From an uncultured Rubritalea sp. (GTDB taxonomy: Bacteria; Verrucomicrobiota; Verrucomicrobiia; Verrucomicrobiales; Akkermansiaceae), in the NCBI GenBank assembly GCA_937923145.1, contig CALAJT010000009.1:1-64000 (forward strand): a stretch of DNA of 64,000 nucleotides, in the 5' to 3' direction. Position 1 is the stretch's first letter. Every line of letters starts with the position of its first letter. Under the pieces are notes generated by a model that saw only the letters and a list, made by a program, of their open reading frames with translations, had not been told where the DNA came from and made no database searches. Of the stretch, positions 56,676-64,000 are shown one piece after another. The position numbers and the translations under genes were made by a program.

Positions 56676-57017
56676 TTATTGAATGTCTGTTTGAGCTTGC
56701 TTGATGCCATCAGCACCTGGGTCCACCATCTCGAATTGTGATGGTGTTGTCTCACGGAGTGTAGAGTGCTGAATGATTAGTGCCTCCTTGAGAAGGTAAC
56801 GGTCTAGTTTGCGGTCGATTTTCACATTCACCATAGCTACTGCCTCGTGGTTTTGTTCGATTTCCTTCTGAGCAGCGTCTACTTTTCTAGCTATCTCTAC
56901 GTCCTTATTCTTGGCATACGCATGCATCACCCCACCAGATGTCAGGATGAATGCAGCGATTCCTAGTAGGACTAGCTCGCTAACACTGAAATGTTTCTTT
57001 TTTCTTTTTGCATTCAT
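56676..57017 (-). CDS. ftsL: FtsL-like cell-division protein
   Basis: The 113-residue protein has one membrane helix (about residues 12-33) and a periplasmic coiled-coil with EIARKVDAAQKEIEQNHEAV. FtsL proteins are poorly conserved; this call is from size, topology and position between rsmH and ftsI. Confidence 0.75.
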   Translation of the reverse strand: MNAKRKKKHFSVSELVLLGIAAFILTSGGVMHAYAKNKDVEIARKVDAAQKEIEQNHEAVAMVNVKIDRKLDRYLLKEALIIQHSTLRETTPSQFEMVDPGADGIKQAQTDIQ

Positions 57018-57038
57018 ATCGTTTGTTTCAGTTAATGG

Positions 57039-58073
57039 TTACACACGCTCTGCCACGCGCATGATCGCGCTTCGGGAGCGAGTATTTCTCTTTATTTCTT
57101 GCTCTGCTGCTTTGATTGGTTTTCTGCTTATGTTCTTAAAAAAGTATTCTGGATTTGGTCTAGGCGCGGGCCACTCCTTTTTGTCTATCTCCTCTGCACT
57201 CGTCTGCTTAATGAAGCGCTTTACCATTCTGTCCTCTAGACTGTGGAAGCTGATCACACAGAGTCTTCCGCCAGGAGCTAAGAATGACTCAGCTGTATCT
57301 AACAGACCTCGGAGAGATCCTAACTCGTCATTGACTTCGATACGTAGAGCTTGGAAAACTTTAGTTGCTGGGTGAATCTTCTTTCCGTAGCGAGGCGAGC
57401 AAATTTCTATTCTCTCTGCTAGCTGAGTAGTCGCAGTAAATGGCCGACTCACTCGCTCTTCACAGATCATCTTAGCGATCTTGCGTGATGACCTCTCTTC
57501 GCCATACTGCCAGAAGATCCTTGCGAGATCCGCCTCATCCCAATGATTCACTATATCTGCCGCGGTCTCTCCTTCATCGCTCATGCGCATGTCGAGTGGA
57601 CCTTCTTTAGAAAATGAGAATCCACGATCTGCTTCATCGAACTGTCGTGATGAAACTCCTAGGTCTACCAGCACACCATCGACCTTAAATACACCGATCT
57701 GTTCTAATAGCGCCTGAGTATCTGTGAAGTTACCTTTTACTGGGATAAATCTGTCTCCAAATCTCTGTAATCGACGCCCTGCATAAGCAAGAGCCTCAGG
57801 ATCACGGTCAATACCATAAACTATAGCGCCCGCTTCGAGCATCTTTTCAGTATGCCCTCCACCACCTAAAGTCCCGTCTACTAGAACCTTCCCAGTAGCT
57901 GGAGCCATGAAGTGTACCGCTTCTTCTAAAAGCACAGTTTCGTGGTAATGCTCTAAATCTTCAGAAGAACTGCTCATTGCCTTCCCAGAATCACAGCAAT
58001 AAGCATCCATATTCACAGCGGAGATAAATCCCTCTGGAATGCCTGATACTAGTTGTGGTTCCCTCTTAAACAT
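57039..58073 (-). CDS. rsmH: 16S rRNA (cytosine1402-N4)-methyltransferase
   Basis: RsmH methylates C1402 of 16S rRNA. The 344-residue protein has HETVLLEEAV, DGTLGGGGHTEKML (SAM loop), DLGVSSRQFD, and the late SFHSLEDRMVK, all family signatures. The first about 40 residues before HYHETVLL are not conserved, so a later start (MSSSSEDLEHYH) is possible. It starts 11 bases after the mraZ stop. Confidence 0.96.
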   Translation of the reverse strand: MFKREPQLVSGIPEGFISAVNMDAYCCDSGKAMSSSSEDLEHYHETVLLEEAVHFMAPATGKVLVDGTLGGGGHTEKMLEAGAIVYGIDRDPEALAYAGRRLQRFGDRFIPVKGNFTDTQALLEQIGVFKVDGVLVDLGVSSRQFDEADRGFSFSKEGPLDMRMSDEGETAADIVNHWDEADLARIFWQYGEERSSRKIAKMICEERVSRPFTATTQLAERIEICSPRYGKKIHPATKVFQALRIEVNDELGSLRGLLDTAESFLAPGGRLCVISFHSLEDRMVKRFIKQTSAEEIDKKEWPAPRPNPEYFFKNISRKPIKAAEQEIKRNTRSRSAIMRVAERV

Positions 58074-58084
58074 TGTGTTTCTAT

Positions 58085-58549
58085 TTAGAAAAAGTCTACT
58101 TCCTCATTTAGCCTTTCGGTTTCTTCGTCTTCGCTGATCTTCATTGCTTGGTAGTTTTCCAGGCTAAGTATTTCAAAATAAGTCCCTCTTCCCACTAGCT
58201 TGATCGCCTCACCGGATTCAATACCAGGACGTTCACACCATGCTTTAGGAATAAGTAGCTTACCTTGTTCACTCATGCTGCCTTTCTGACATTTAGAGTG
58301 GAGTTTGCCTTTCATTTTCTTCTTCTGAGCAGGTGACCACTCTTCCATTCCATCTACAGTCTTGAGCATGTCATCATACTCTTCCTCTGTAAGGATTCTT
58401 AAAGTCGGGAGCCCGTAACTTGATGATTGCAATAGCCTCAATTGACCACTCCCCGCCACATGGCGCCAATCAGAAGGCACTGAAACCCTACACTTAGGAT
58501 CTAGTTTGTGTTCAAAAGCTCCCTGGAGAGCATGTTCTGATTGATTCAT
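58085..58549 (-). CDS. mraZ: Transcriptional regulator MraZ
   Basis: MraZ is the first gene of the division and cell-wall cluster and represses its own operon in other bacteria. The 154-residue protein has two SpoVT/AbrB-like halves: HKLDPKCRVSVPSDWR near the start and GKLLIPKAWCERPGIE near residue 97. The second half is slightly divergent. A probable operator is found upstream at 58615-58644. Confidence 0.95.
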   Translation of the reverse strand: MNQSEHALQGAFEHKLDPKCRVSVPSDWRHVAGSGQLRLLQSSSYGLPTLRILTEEEYDDMLKTVDGMEEWSPAQKKKMKGKLHSKCQKGSMSEQGKLLIPKAWCERPGIESGEAIKLVGRGTYFEILSLENYQAMKISEDEETERLNEEVDFF

Positions 58550-58614
58550 TTAGGTATACTGTTTGTTCGATTGAGGGGGAGAAAAAAGCTTTAAAAACAA
58601 GCTCTTAATCGCTC

Positions 58615-58644
58615 TAGCACACATTTTTACACTTTAGTACACTT
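58615..58644 (-). promoter_or_regulatory. Probable MraZ operator (three 10-bp repeats)
   Basis: On the minus strand three consecutive 10-base units read AAGTGTACTA, AAGTGTAAAA and ATGTGTGCTA. Known MraZ boxes are GTG-containing repeats about 10 bp apart (for example AAAGTG[TG] in mollicutes). The array lies 66-95 bases upstream of the mraZ start. Confidence 0.72.
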
Positions 58645-58649
58645 CGATG

Positions 58650-59122
58650 TCAACCCTAAAACTCCTCAAACACGGTAAAAATAGTAAGTTTTTTGTTCAT
58701 TGTTAGTAGATTATCAACATTTATTGACTATTTCCAAGGAGAATCTGATTTTCAATACATTTGAGAATTGATATTCCCTCATGAGAGATCAAATCTCGTA
58801 TTTCACGAAGATTTGTAAATTACCTGAAAAAAATTTGACTCTAATGCGTTCCTTTCTAGATTGCACAATAAGGCTATAAAATATTACTCAGCCAAATTTT
58901 CATCACAGCGTTGTGAACAGACATGGGATTCTTATGATCTCGTCTTTACAAAACGAGTTCTAATAAAAATATCGGTAGTGTAATTTCACGCAATCCGACT
59001 CCCTATATCAAAATGCGTGGGACTCTTTCCACAATTTAATGCTTAGTAAAAGTGGTCTTTAGCGGATAATTCGATTCGCGATTAAGTCAAAATCAACTAA
59101 CAGAAAACAAAACGATAACAGT
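58650..59122. other. Intergenic stretch without a recognised gene
   Basis: This AT-rich region contains no supported open frame. It must hold the promoter of the mra/mur cluster and that of the DUF2383 gene. A small inverted repeat, CTCGT...ACGAG (about 58939-58954), is present. I see no ncRNA pattern that I can name. Confidence 0.6.
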
Positions 59123-59578
59123 ATGAATACTACAAATAACCAAACTGAAAAATGTATTGACGTCTGTAATAGTCTACTTGCTGGTGAGATATCAGCCGTC
59201 GAGACGTATGATATTGCAATTAAAAAATTTGGTGGTCATCCGACTATTGGGAGACTAACTCAGATCCGAGATGAGCACTCCAATGCTGTAAGCAAACTAC
59301 GCCAGAATGTAGTCAGTATGGGCGGAGAGCCGAAGGAAGGATCTGGCCTATGGGGTGCGACTACTAAGACCATTCAGCACACCGCTAACCTCTTCGGTAA
59401 AGAGTCTGCTCTAGAATCACTTCAGACAGGAGAAAAACACGGACAAAACGAATACCAAGATGCACTAGGTAATGAAGACGTCCTAGCTGACTGCAAGTCC
59501 CTCATCCAAGACGAACTGCTGCCGAAAGTGAACTCTAATATACTCACTCTCGAACAACTTGAAGACCAAGTTGACTAG
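59123..59578 (+). CDS. DUF2383 (PA2169-type) four-helix protein
   Basis: The 151-residue protein fits the DUF2383 family of ferritin-like helical bundles: CIDVCNSLLAGEISAVETYDIAI at the start, then IRDEHSNAV and a late QDELLPKVNSNI. The Glu and His residues on the helices resemble ferritin-like metal sites. It is often stress-linked in other bacteria. The next gene is a hemerythrin-like protein, and a terminator lies between. Confidence 0.88.
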   Translation: MNTTNNQTEKCIDVCNSLLAGEISAVETYDIAIKKFGGHPTIGRLTQIRDEHSNAVSKLRQNVVSMGGEPKEGSGLWGATTKTIQHTANLFGKESALESLQTGEKHGQNEYQDALGNEDVLADCKSLIQDELLPKVNSNILTLEQLEDQVD

Positions 59579-59635
59579 ATTCCACAATTGTTCTCATTCA
59601 TAGCTGAATACTAACAGTTGTGCCAATGCAAGCCG

Positions 59636-59674
59636 AGCCCCACATCTTCCATTTCAATAGGTGTGGGGCTTTTG
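59636..59674 (+). terminator. Terminator after the DUF2383 gene
   Basis: AGCCCCACA (59636-59644) pairs with TGTGGGGCT (59662-59670) followed by TTTTG. It lies 57 bases after the stop. Confidence 0.88.
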
Positions 59675-59710
59675 TATTTCTATCTAACTAAATATCACCA
59701 CTAAATAACA

Positions 59711-60163
59711 ATGATGAACATATACGAAGCCATTAGGAAAGACCACGATATTCAAAGAGATTTGGGAGAACAACTTCTCAACACATCAGGCGACAGCACA
59801 GAGCGAGCAGATCTGTTTAAGTCTTACAAAGATGAATTAGAATTCCATGCAAATGCCGAAGAGCGACATTTCTACAAACCTCTCATCAGTAATGATATGA
59901 TGCAAGATCACGCTAGACACGGAATCGCCGAACACCACGAGATCGATGAACTCATGGAAAAACTCGAAGACACAGAATACAGTTCTTCTGGCTGGCTACT
60001 GACCTGTAAAAAGTTAGTCGATAAAGTAGAGCATCATTTAGAAGACGAAGAACACACATTCTTCCAACTATCAGGAAAGGTCTTCTCCGATGATCAGAAA
60101 GCGAGCCTAGCTAAGGAATATCTGGTATTCATGAATGAGCAGAGAGAAGGAAAAACCATTTAA
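59711..60163 (+). CDS. Hemerythrin HHE-domain protein
   Basis: The 150-residue protein has the pattern of the HHE cation-binding domain: an early KDHDIQ, then EFHANAEERHFY with a His/Glu set, AEHHEIDEL, and VEHHLEDEEHTFF. Such proteins hold a di-iron site for O2, NO or iron handling. It starts 132 bases after the DUF2383 gene, with a terminator between. Confidence 0.9.
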   Translation: MMNIYEAIRKDHDIQRDLGEQLLNTSGDSTERADLFKSYKDELEFHANAEERHFYKPLISNDMMQDHARHGIAEHHEIDELMEKLEDTEYSSSGWLLTCKKLVDKVEHHLEDEEHTFFQLSGKVFSDDQKASLAKEYLVFMNEQREGKTI

Positions 60164-60171
60164 TTTCTCTA

Positions 60172-62862
60172 TTATAATGAACTAATACTCATATTCTCAG
60201 CTATCGTATCGTGAGCAATCAGTTTATATTCCCAGGGTTTACCAGAGATAGTTCTATTATGCTCTGAAGCGGCTTCGCACCATTTTTCAGCGGCTTCTTT
60301 TTTAGCTAGGACATCCTCATCCGTCATTTTGTTTTTAGCTTTTGGCTCTAGCATATAGATGCAGTCAGTAGTCTCAGCTACAAAGTCAGGAACGTATTCT
60401 GGATGATCGCCTTGGAAATTGTAGAACATTTGAAATTGCCCTTTAGCAGGCTTAAACCACTTCTCAGACTCTCGCTCTAGTATAATCGACAGCAACCTTT
60501 CTGCATTAGAATCAAATTTCTGCACAGGGTAGAGACATTTCGTGAATGCTCCAAAAAGATATTTAGGATAGTTACTCTTATCTGGCGGTGACACTCTATG
60601 ATCTATCACGGAATCTTCCTCTGCTACACTGTAAACTGATTGCTTTAACTCAGTGAATGAGCGGTTAATCTTAGTAGTGTATTCTACGTTCTCATCTTCC
60701 CAGTAATGCTGTTGCATTTGAGTATGGATAAGATCGCTAATGTCTTTCTGGTAAGTTTTTAGGATGCGCTCGATTTCGTCATCATTCTCAATGTAGCTAC
60801 TTATATGAGTGATCGTTTGTTCAGCGAGATTGTAGAGCAAGTTTGAGTGATCATCGTATGAAATATCGTTGAAGTCAATGAGCCCCATGACAATGTAATC
60901 CTCTAGTCTCTTCGCTTTTATTCCAGTGTTAGATAATCCAATGATTGTTGCCTTGCCCGTTTTAAGCGATTGCTGCCAGATTTCGTCAGTTACGGATGGG
61001 TAATTCACTGAACTCAAATCTAGCTCGAAGTCGTTAAAACCTGAAGCTACCTCACCCACTGGATAAACAGTGATGCGTGGTATATCAATAGTTTGCTCGA
61101 CGACAATACTTGCAGTCTTTGCTACGATTGAGCTAATGTCAGGACCTTCTTCTATCCCTTGGAGTTCTTGCTGTAGTGGCATATACCGTGCCACTACATC
61201 AGCTACGATCAACTCTTGAATTTTCTTGGTCTTTAGATCTTTGCTTCCTTGAACTTCAGTCGTTCTAGTCTCGAATTTCTTAATCGCATTGTAAGCTAGC
61301 TGAGCTACTTTTTCCTCTTCTTTATTCGCAAAGGAAGTTGTTTTTTTAGTGAACTGATAGCCATCTTTTTCATCCCCACTTTTAGCCTCAGGATCTACTG
61401 CTCCTAGCATCCCAGTCAGATTGGATACAGAGACGACTGTCTGCTTCCTCTGGCTGAGTTCTTCTGGATCTAGGATGATCTGCTGCATCTGGATGATGGA
61501 GTCACCTTTGTTCGCTTCGTCTACGATCTCTTGGAATTTATCGTGCGCTACTATGCTCAGACGATCCACTGCATCCACTCCAGTTCTTTTACCATAAGGC
61601 AATCTAAGTCCCCTACCGATCGACTGTTCGATCAGAGTGCGTGCATTGGCAGCACGGAGTGGAATGATCGTGTAGAGATTTGTCACGTCCCAGCCTTCTT
61701 TGAGCATATTGACATGGATCACTATCTCAGTAGGTTCATTCGGATCTTCTACTTGAAGTAGACGAGAGATCATTTCTTCTTCCTTTGCCCCTGTTTGACT
61801 TGAGTCTACCTGAATCACCTTTTCTTTATAGCGACCTTCGAAAAAATCATTCGACTTTATCTGCTCTAACAGGATTTTTGCATGAGTCGTATCTCTAGCG
61901 ATGACCAGCACAAATGGCTTCACGATATCTTTCCCATTTTGACGAGCATACGTCTCTAGCTGCACCTTTGTCTGTTCATGTAGCCTCACTCCATCTTCTA
62001 ATTTGATTCTTTCCAGAGAAGCTGGATCTATTTTCTGGGGATTAAAATCTTTCCGCGTAGCCACTGCTGGCTCTTTGACGTATCCGTCCTCTATCGCTCT
62101 AGCTAATGCGTAATCGTAAATTACATTCTTAAATGGTGTTGGCTTCCCTTTAGAATTTTCTACAAAAGGAGTAGCGGTGAGTTCTAATCCTAGCACTGGC
62201 TTTAACTCATTGATCGCCTTCATCCCAGCCTTGGCTCTATAGCGGTGAGACTCATCCATCAGGATCACCAAATCGTCTAGATTACTGAGATAGTCGAAGT
62301 AGCTTTCCCCTATATATTCTGAAAGTTTTCTGAGCTTACGCACATCCTTTCCAGAGCCTATGATTTTGCTAATATTGAAGACATTAATACGGATATTATC
62401 ATCCATGCTCGGGAGTCTGTCAGGTGCAGTAGAGTTTGTATTTTCATAGTTATCTCCAGTGATAACGTAGGGAACGTTCATCGCAAATTCTGCAATCCCC
62501 TTGAATACATACTTAGGTGTATTCGGAGTGAAATCCGCTATAAGTTTACCATAAATTGTTAGGTTAGGAGCGAGCACGAAGAAATTCATCACCCCGTGAG
62601 CCAGATGCAGGTAGGTAATAAAAGCTCCCATGAGCCGAGTCTTCCCCACACCGGTAGCGAGGGCGAAGCAGAGTGATGGGAACTCACGCTCGAAGCTAGT
62701 GACATGCGGATACGCTTTTTGTAGCGTAGCAAGCGCGCTTTTCAGATTAGTTTGCTTTTCTAAAGATAAGTTTTCACAGACTGCTTCGAGTATTTCTAGA
62801 GAGGTCTTCTGTGGGTGGCGGAGGCTGAGTCTGCTAGAGATGGCGGATACGTGGTGAGACAT
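60172..62862 (-). CDS. Type III restriction-like DEAD/DEAH helicase-nuclease (Res)
   Basis: The 896-residue protein is a superfamily 2 helicase with ATGVGKTR (motif I, about residues 69-76), LMDESHRYR (motif II), GLELTATPF (motif III), and IEQSIGRGLRLPYGKRTG (motif VI). The C-terminal part ends with YVPDFVAE...IYMLEPKAK, the PD-(D/E)XK nuclease pattern of Res subunits. No mod methylase is visible in the window, and the nearest gene upstream is an Abi_2 protein, so the two may form a two-gene defence unit. Alternatively, mod lies beyond the right edge. Confidence 0.9.
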   Translation of the reverse strand: MSHHVSAISSRLSLRHPQKTSLEILEAVCENLSLEKQTNLKSALATLQKAYPHVTSFEREFPSLCFALATGVGKTRLMGAFITYLHLAHGVMNFFVLAPNLTIYGKLIADFTPNTPKYVFKGIAEFAMNVPYVITGDNYENTNSTAPDRLPSMDDNIRINVFNISKIIGSGKDVRKLRKLSEYIGESYFDYLSNLDDLVILMDESHRYRAKAGMKAINELKPVLGLELTATPFVENSKGKPTPFKNVIYDYALARAIEDGYVKEPAVATRKDFNPQKIDPASLERIKLEDGVRLHEQTKVQLETYARQNGKDIVKPFVLVIARDTTHAKILLEQIKSNDFFEGRYKEKVIQVDSSQTGAKEEEMISRLLQVEDPNEPTEIVIHVNMLKEGWDVTNLYTIIPLRAANARTLIEQSIGRGLRLPYGKRTGVDAVDRLSIVAHDKFQEIVDEANKGDSIIQMQQIILDPEELSQRKQTVVSVSNLTGMLGAVDPEAKSGDEKDGYQFTKKTTSFANKEEEKVAQLAYNAIKKFETRTTEVQGSKDLKTKKIQELIVADVVARYMPLQQELQGIEEGPDISSIVAKTASIVVEQTIDIPRITVYPVGEVASGFNDFELDLSSVNYPSVTDEIWQQSLKTGKATIIGLSNTGIKAKRLEDYIVMGLIDFNDISYDDHSNLLYNLAEQTITHISSYIENDDEIERILKTYQKDISDLIHTQMQQHYWEDENVEYTTKINRSFTELKQSVYSVAEEDSVIDHRVSPPDKSNYPKYLFGAFTKCLYPVQKFDSNAERLLSIILERESEKWFKPAKGQFQMFYNFQGDHPEYVPDFVAETTDCIYMLEPKAKNKMTDEDVLAKKEAAEKWCEAASEHNRTISGKPWEYKLIAHDTIAENMSISSL

Positions 62863-62896
62863 GGTAAATCGTTATTGGTTTAAAGGAGAATAGATA

Positions 62897-63829
62897 TTAG
62901 GAGCTTGGTGACTGCCAGAGTGGGTGGGATTGCCACTCAGCTGGTAGGCTCATTGAGGGTAATGGTATGTCTGGATATTCCGAGAAGAGTTCGGTCACTC
63001 GTTGATGCCATTGGCTAGAGGGAGATATTTTATGCAGCATTTCTCTGAGGATCATGAGGATGATGCCACATCGATTATTCTTGAATAGGTTTTCTTCTTT
63101 CCCCTCTTCATTTAAAGTCTTTTCATGCCATTGTGGGAATTTATTCTTGTTCGGCAATGATGGAGGATAGCCAAGCTCACGATTCCAGAATCTAGAGTGA
63201 TGTGCACATATATTTCTGGCGGCATAGAGACTACGGAGCCAGCTTAGGAAGAGCACATCTGGTAGATTAAAGCGCTCACCTACTAGCTTCTGAATTTCAT
63301 CTGAGCTTCCATTATAGAGCGTCAGTAGCGACCCCATGCTCATCAGCTCAGACACCATCCACAGCGGCAGATTCTTATGACTATCTCCATATTTACTTAT
63401 AAAGTGTTTTTTAAAGGTCTCCTTACTCCTAGAAGTTTCCACCTCTAGTCCATCTCTCCAGTCTATGTATTGCCGTGCCTTTAGCTTAGGCAGATTCTCT
63501 TCTAGACAATGACCAAATGGTCCGTATGCCTGAGTGAAATGATAAACAGTCTGCGTCCTCACTGCGACCTCAATACGCTCGATAGCATCGAGCACCAACA
63601 CTCTCAATCTACGGTCAAAGCAATAGCGTTTCCACACATCCGAAAGTTCAGTGCCAGCTTTAAAGCTGTCTCCTACTTCCTCTTTGTAAGTAAATAAATA
63701 GCCAGAAAGACGGTAGTAATTTACCGACTTGAGCCGCTTGATGAGTTCTTCTTTCTCAGCGATAAGTCCTCTTCCCATGAGTATCTCTGCTTGTTCATCG
63801 AAGCTGAGATGGAGTTTTTCATACCTCAT
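62897..63829 (-). CDS. Abi_2 (AbiD/AbiF-type) phage-defence protein with HEPN motif
   Basis: The 310-residue protein fits the Abi_2 family: YRLSGYLFTYKE near the start, LDAIERIEVAVRTQ, WMVSELMSMGSLLTLY and RNICAHHSRFWNRE near residue 205. The last contains an R-x4-H signature of HEPN RNases (RNICAH). It probably cleaves RNA on infection. It starts 34 bases upstream of the Res-like gene on the same strand. Confidence 0.9.
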   Translation of the reverse strand: MRYEKLHLSFDEQAEILMGRGLIAEKEELIKRLKSVNYYRLSGYLFTYKEEVGDSFKAGTELSDVWKRYCFDRRLRVLVLDAIERIEVAVRTQTVYHFTQAYGPFGHCLEENLPKLKARQYIDWRDGLEVETSRSKETFKKHFISKYGDSHKNLPLWMVSELMSMGSLLTLYNGSSDEIQKLVGERFNLPDVLFLSWLRSLYAARNICAHHSRFWNRELGYPPSLPNKNKFPQWHEKTLNEEGKEENLFKNNRCGIILMILREMLHKISPSSQWHQRVTELFSEYPDIPLPSMSLPAEWQSHPLWQSPSS

Positions 63830-63902
63830 ACTTTTAGAACCTTCCCAGAAATCGTGAGCTTATTGCAGTGGCTGTAACTTCTAAAACAGGTCAAATCTGG
63901 GC

Positions 63903-63948
63903 AAAAAAAGACCCACCGAAGTATGCTTTCAAGAAGAGGCACGGTGGG
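63903..63948 (-). terminator. Minus-strand terminator upstream of the Abi_2 gene
   Basis: Read on the minus strand, CCCACCG (63948-63942) pairs with CGGTGGG (63918-63912), followed by TCTTTTTTT. It would end a transcript coming from beyond the right edge, so the Abi_2-Res pair probably has its own promoter between about 63830 and 63900. Confidence 0.75.
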
Positions 63949-64000
63949 CTTGCTACACGGAAGTAACCACAGCTTTTCTTTTTTGTCGACAAATAATGCA

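Overview
The window is a bacterial chromosome segment of moderate-to-low GC. It most likely comes from the Verrucomicrobiota, possibly a marine Verrucomicrobiales relative; this is inferred from gene content and not proven. The pointers are a PEP-CTERM sorting signal on a secreted protein, an HprK/HPr/EI regulatory PTS in a Gram-negative setting, a ResB/CcsA cytochrome c system, a nusA-infB-rbfA block without rimP, and start codons that mostly lack a clear Shine-Dalgarno sequence. No rRNA, tRNA or CRISPR array was seen.

Left edge (1-2219): remains of an integron gene-cassette array. There is one complete attC-like site, a cassette encoding a 67-residue two-helix membrane protein, and the first half of a second attC. 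The second site is interrupted next to an IS110-family transposase, which is followed by the 3' end of a UbiB/AarF kinase gene without its N-terminus. From 2220 to 12376 come a lipoprotein, the c-di-AMP cyclase cdaA, hprK-ptsH-ptsI, a cytochrome c biogenesis operon and purN. A decayed Gfo/Idh/MocA oxidoreductase (12416-13671) separates these from nusA-infB-rbfA. Opposite lie rpsB-tsf, a type II toxin-antitoxin pair whose toxin is frameshifted, and a rhomboid-like gene overlapping mazG.

Middle (24-47 kb): fusA with a strong terminator is followed by the most striking structure of the window, eight imperfect repeats with an exact 23-bp period directly upstream of an AAA/DUF4143 ATPase. Then come a rhomboid protease, secG, a chorismate-binding enzyme overlapping folP, a Rieske ferredoxin with an amidohydrolase, a KH protein, an MFS transporter, a protein with six EF-hands, a PEP-CTERM protein, oxyR with a DUF2891 gene, an M23 peptidase, fabH, a GNAT, a DEAD-box-type helicase and ruvC.

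Right (47-64 kb): a division and cell-wall cluster on the minus strand, read as mraZ-rsmH-ftsL-ftsI-murE-murF-mraY-murD-lysM-ftsW. It lacks murG, murC, ftsQ, ftsA and ftsZ and has a probable MraZ operator of three 10-bp repeats upstream. Beyond it are two small stress-type helical proteins (DUF2383 and hemerythrin) and a two-gene defence unit made of a type III restriction-like helicase-nuclease and an Abi_2/HEPN protein. A minus-strand terminator beyond this unit suggests it is transcribed on its own.
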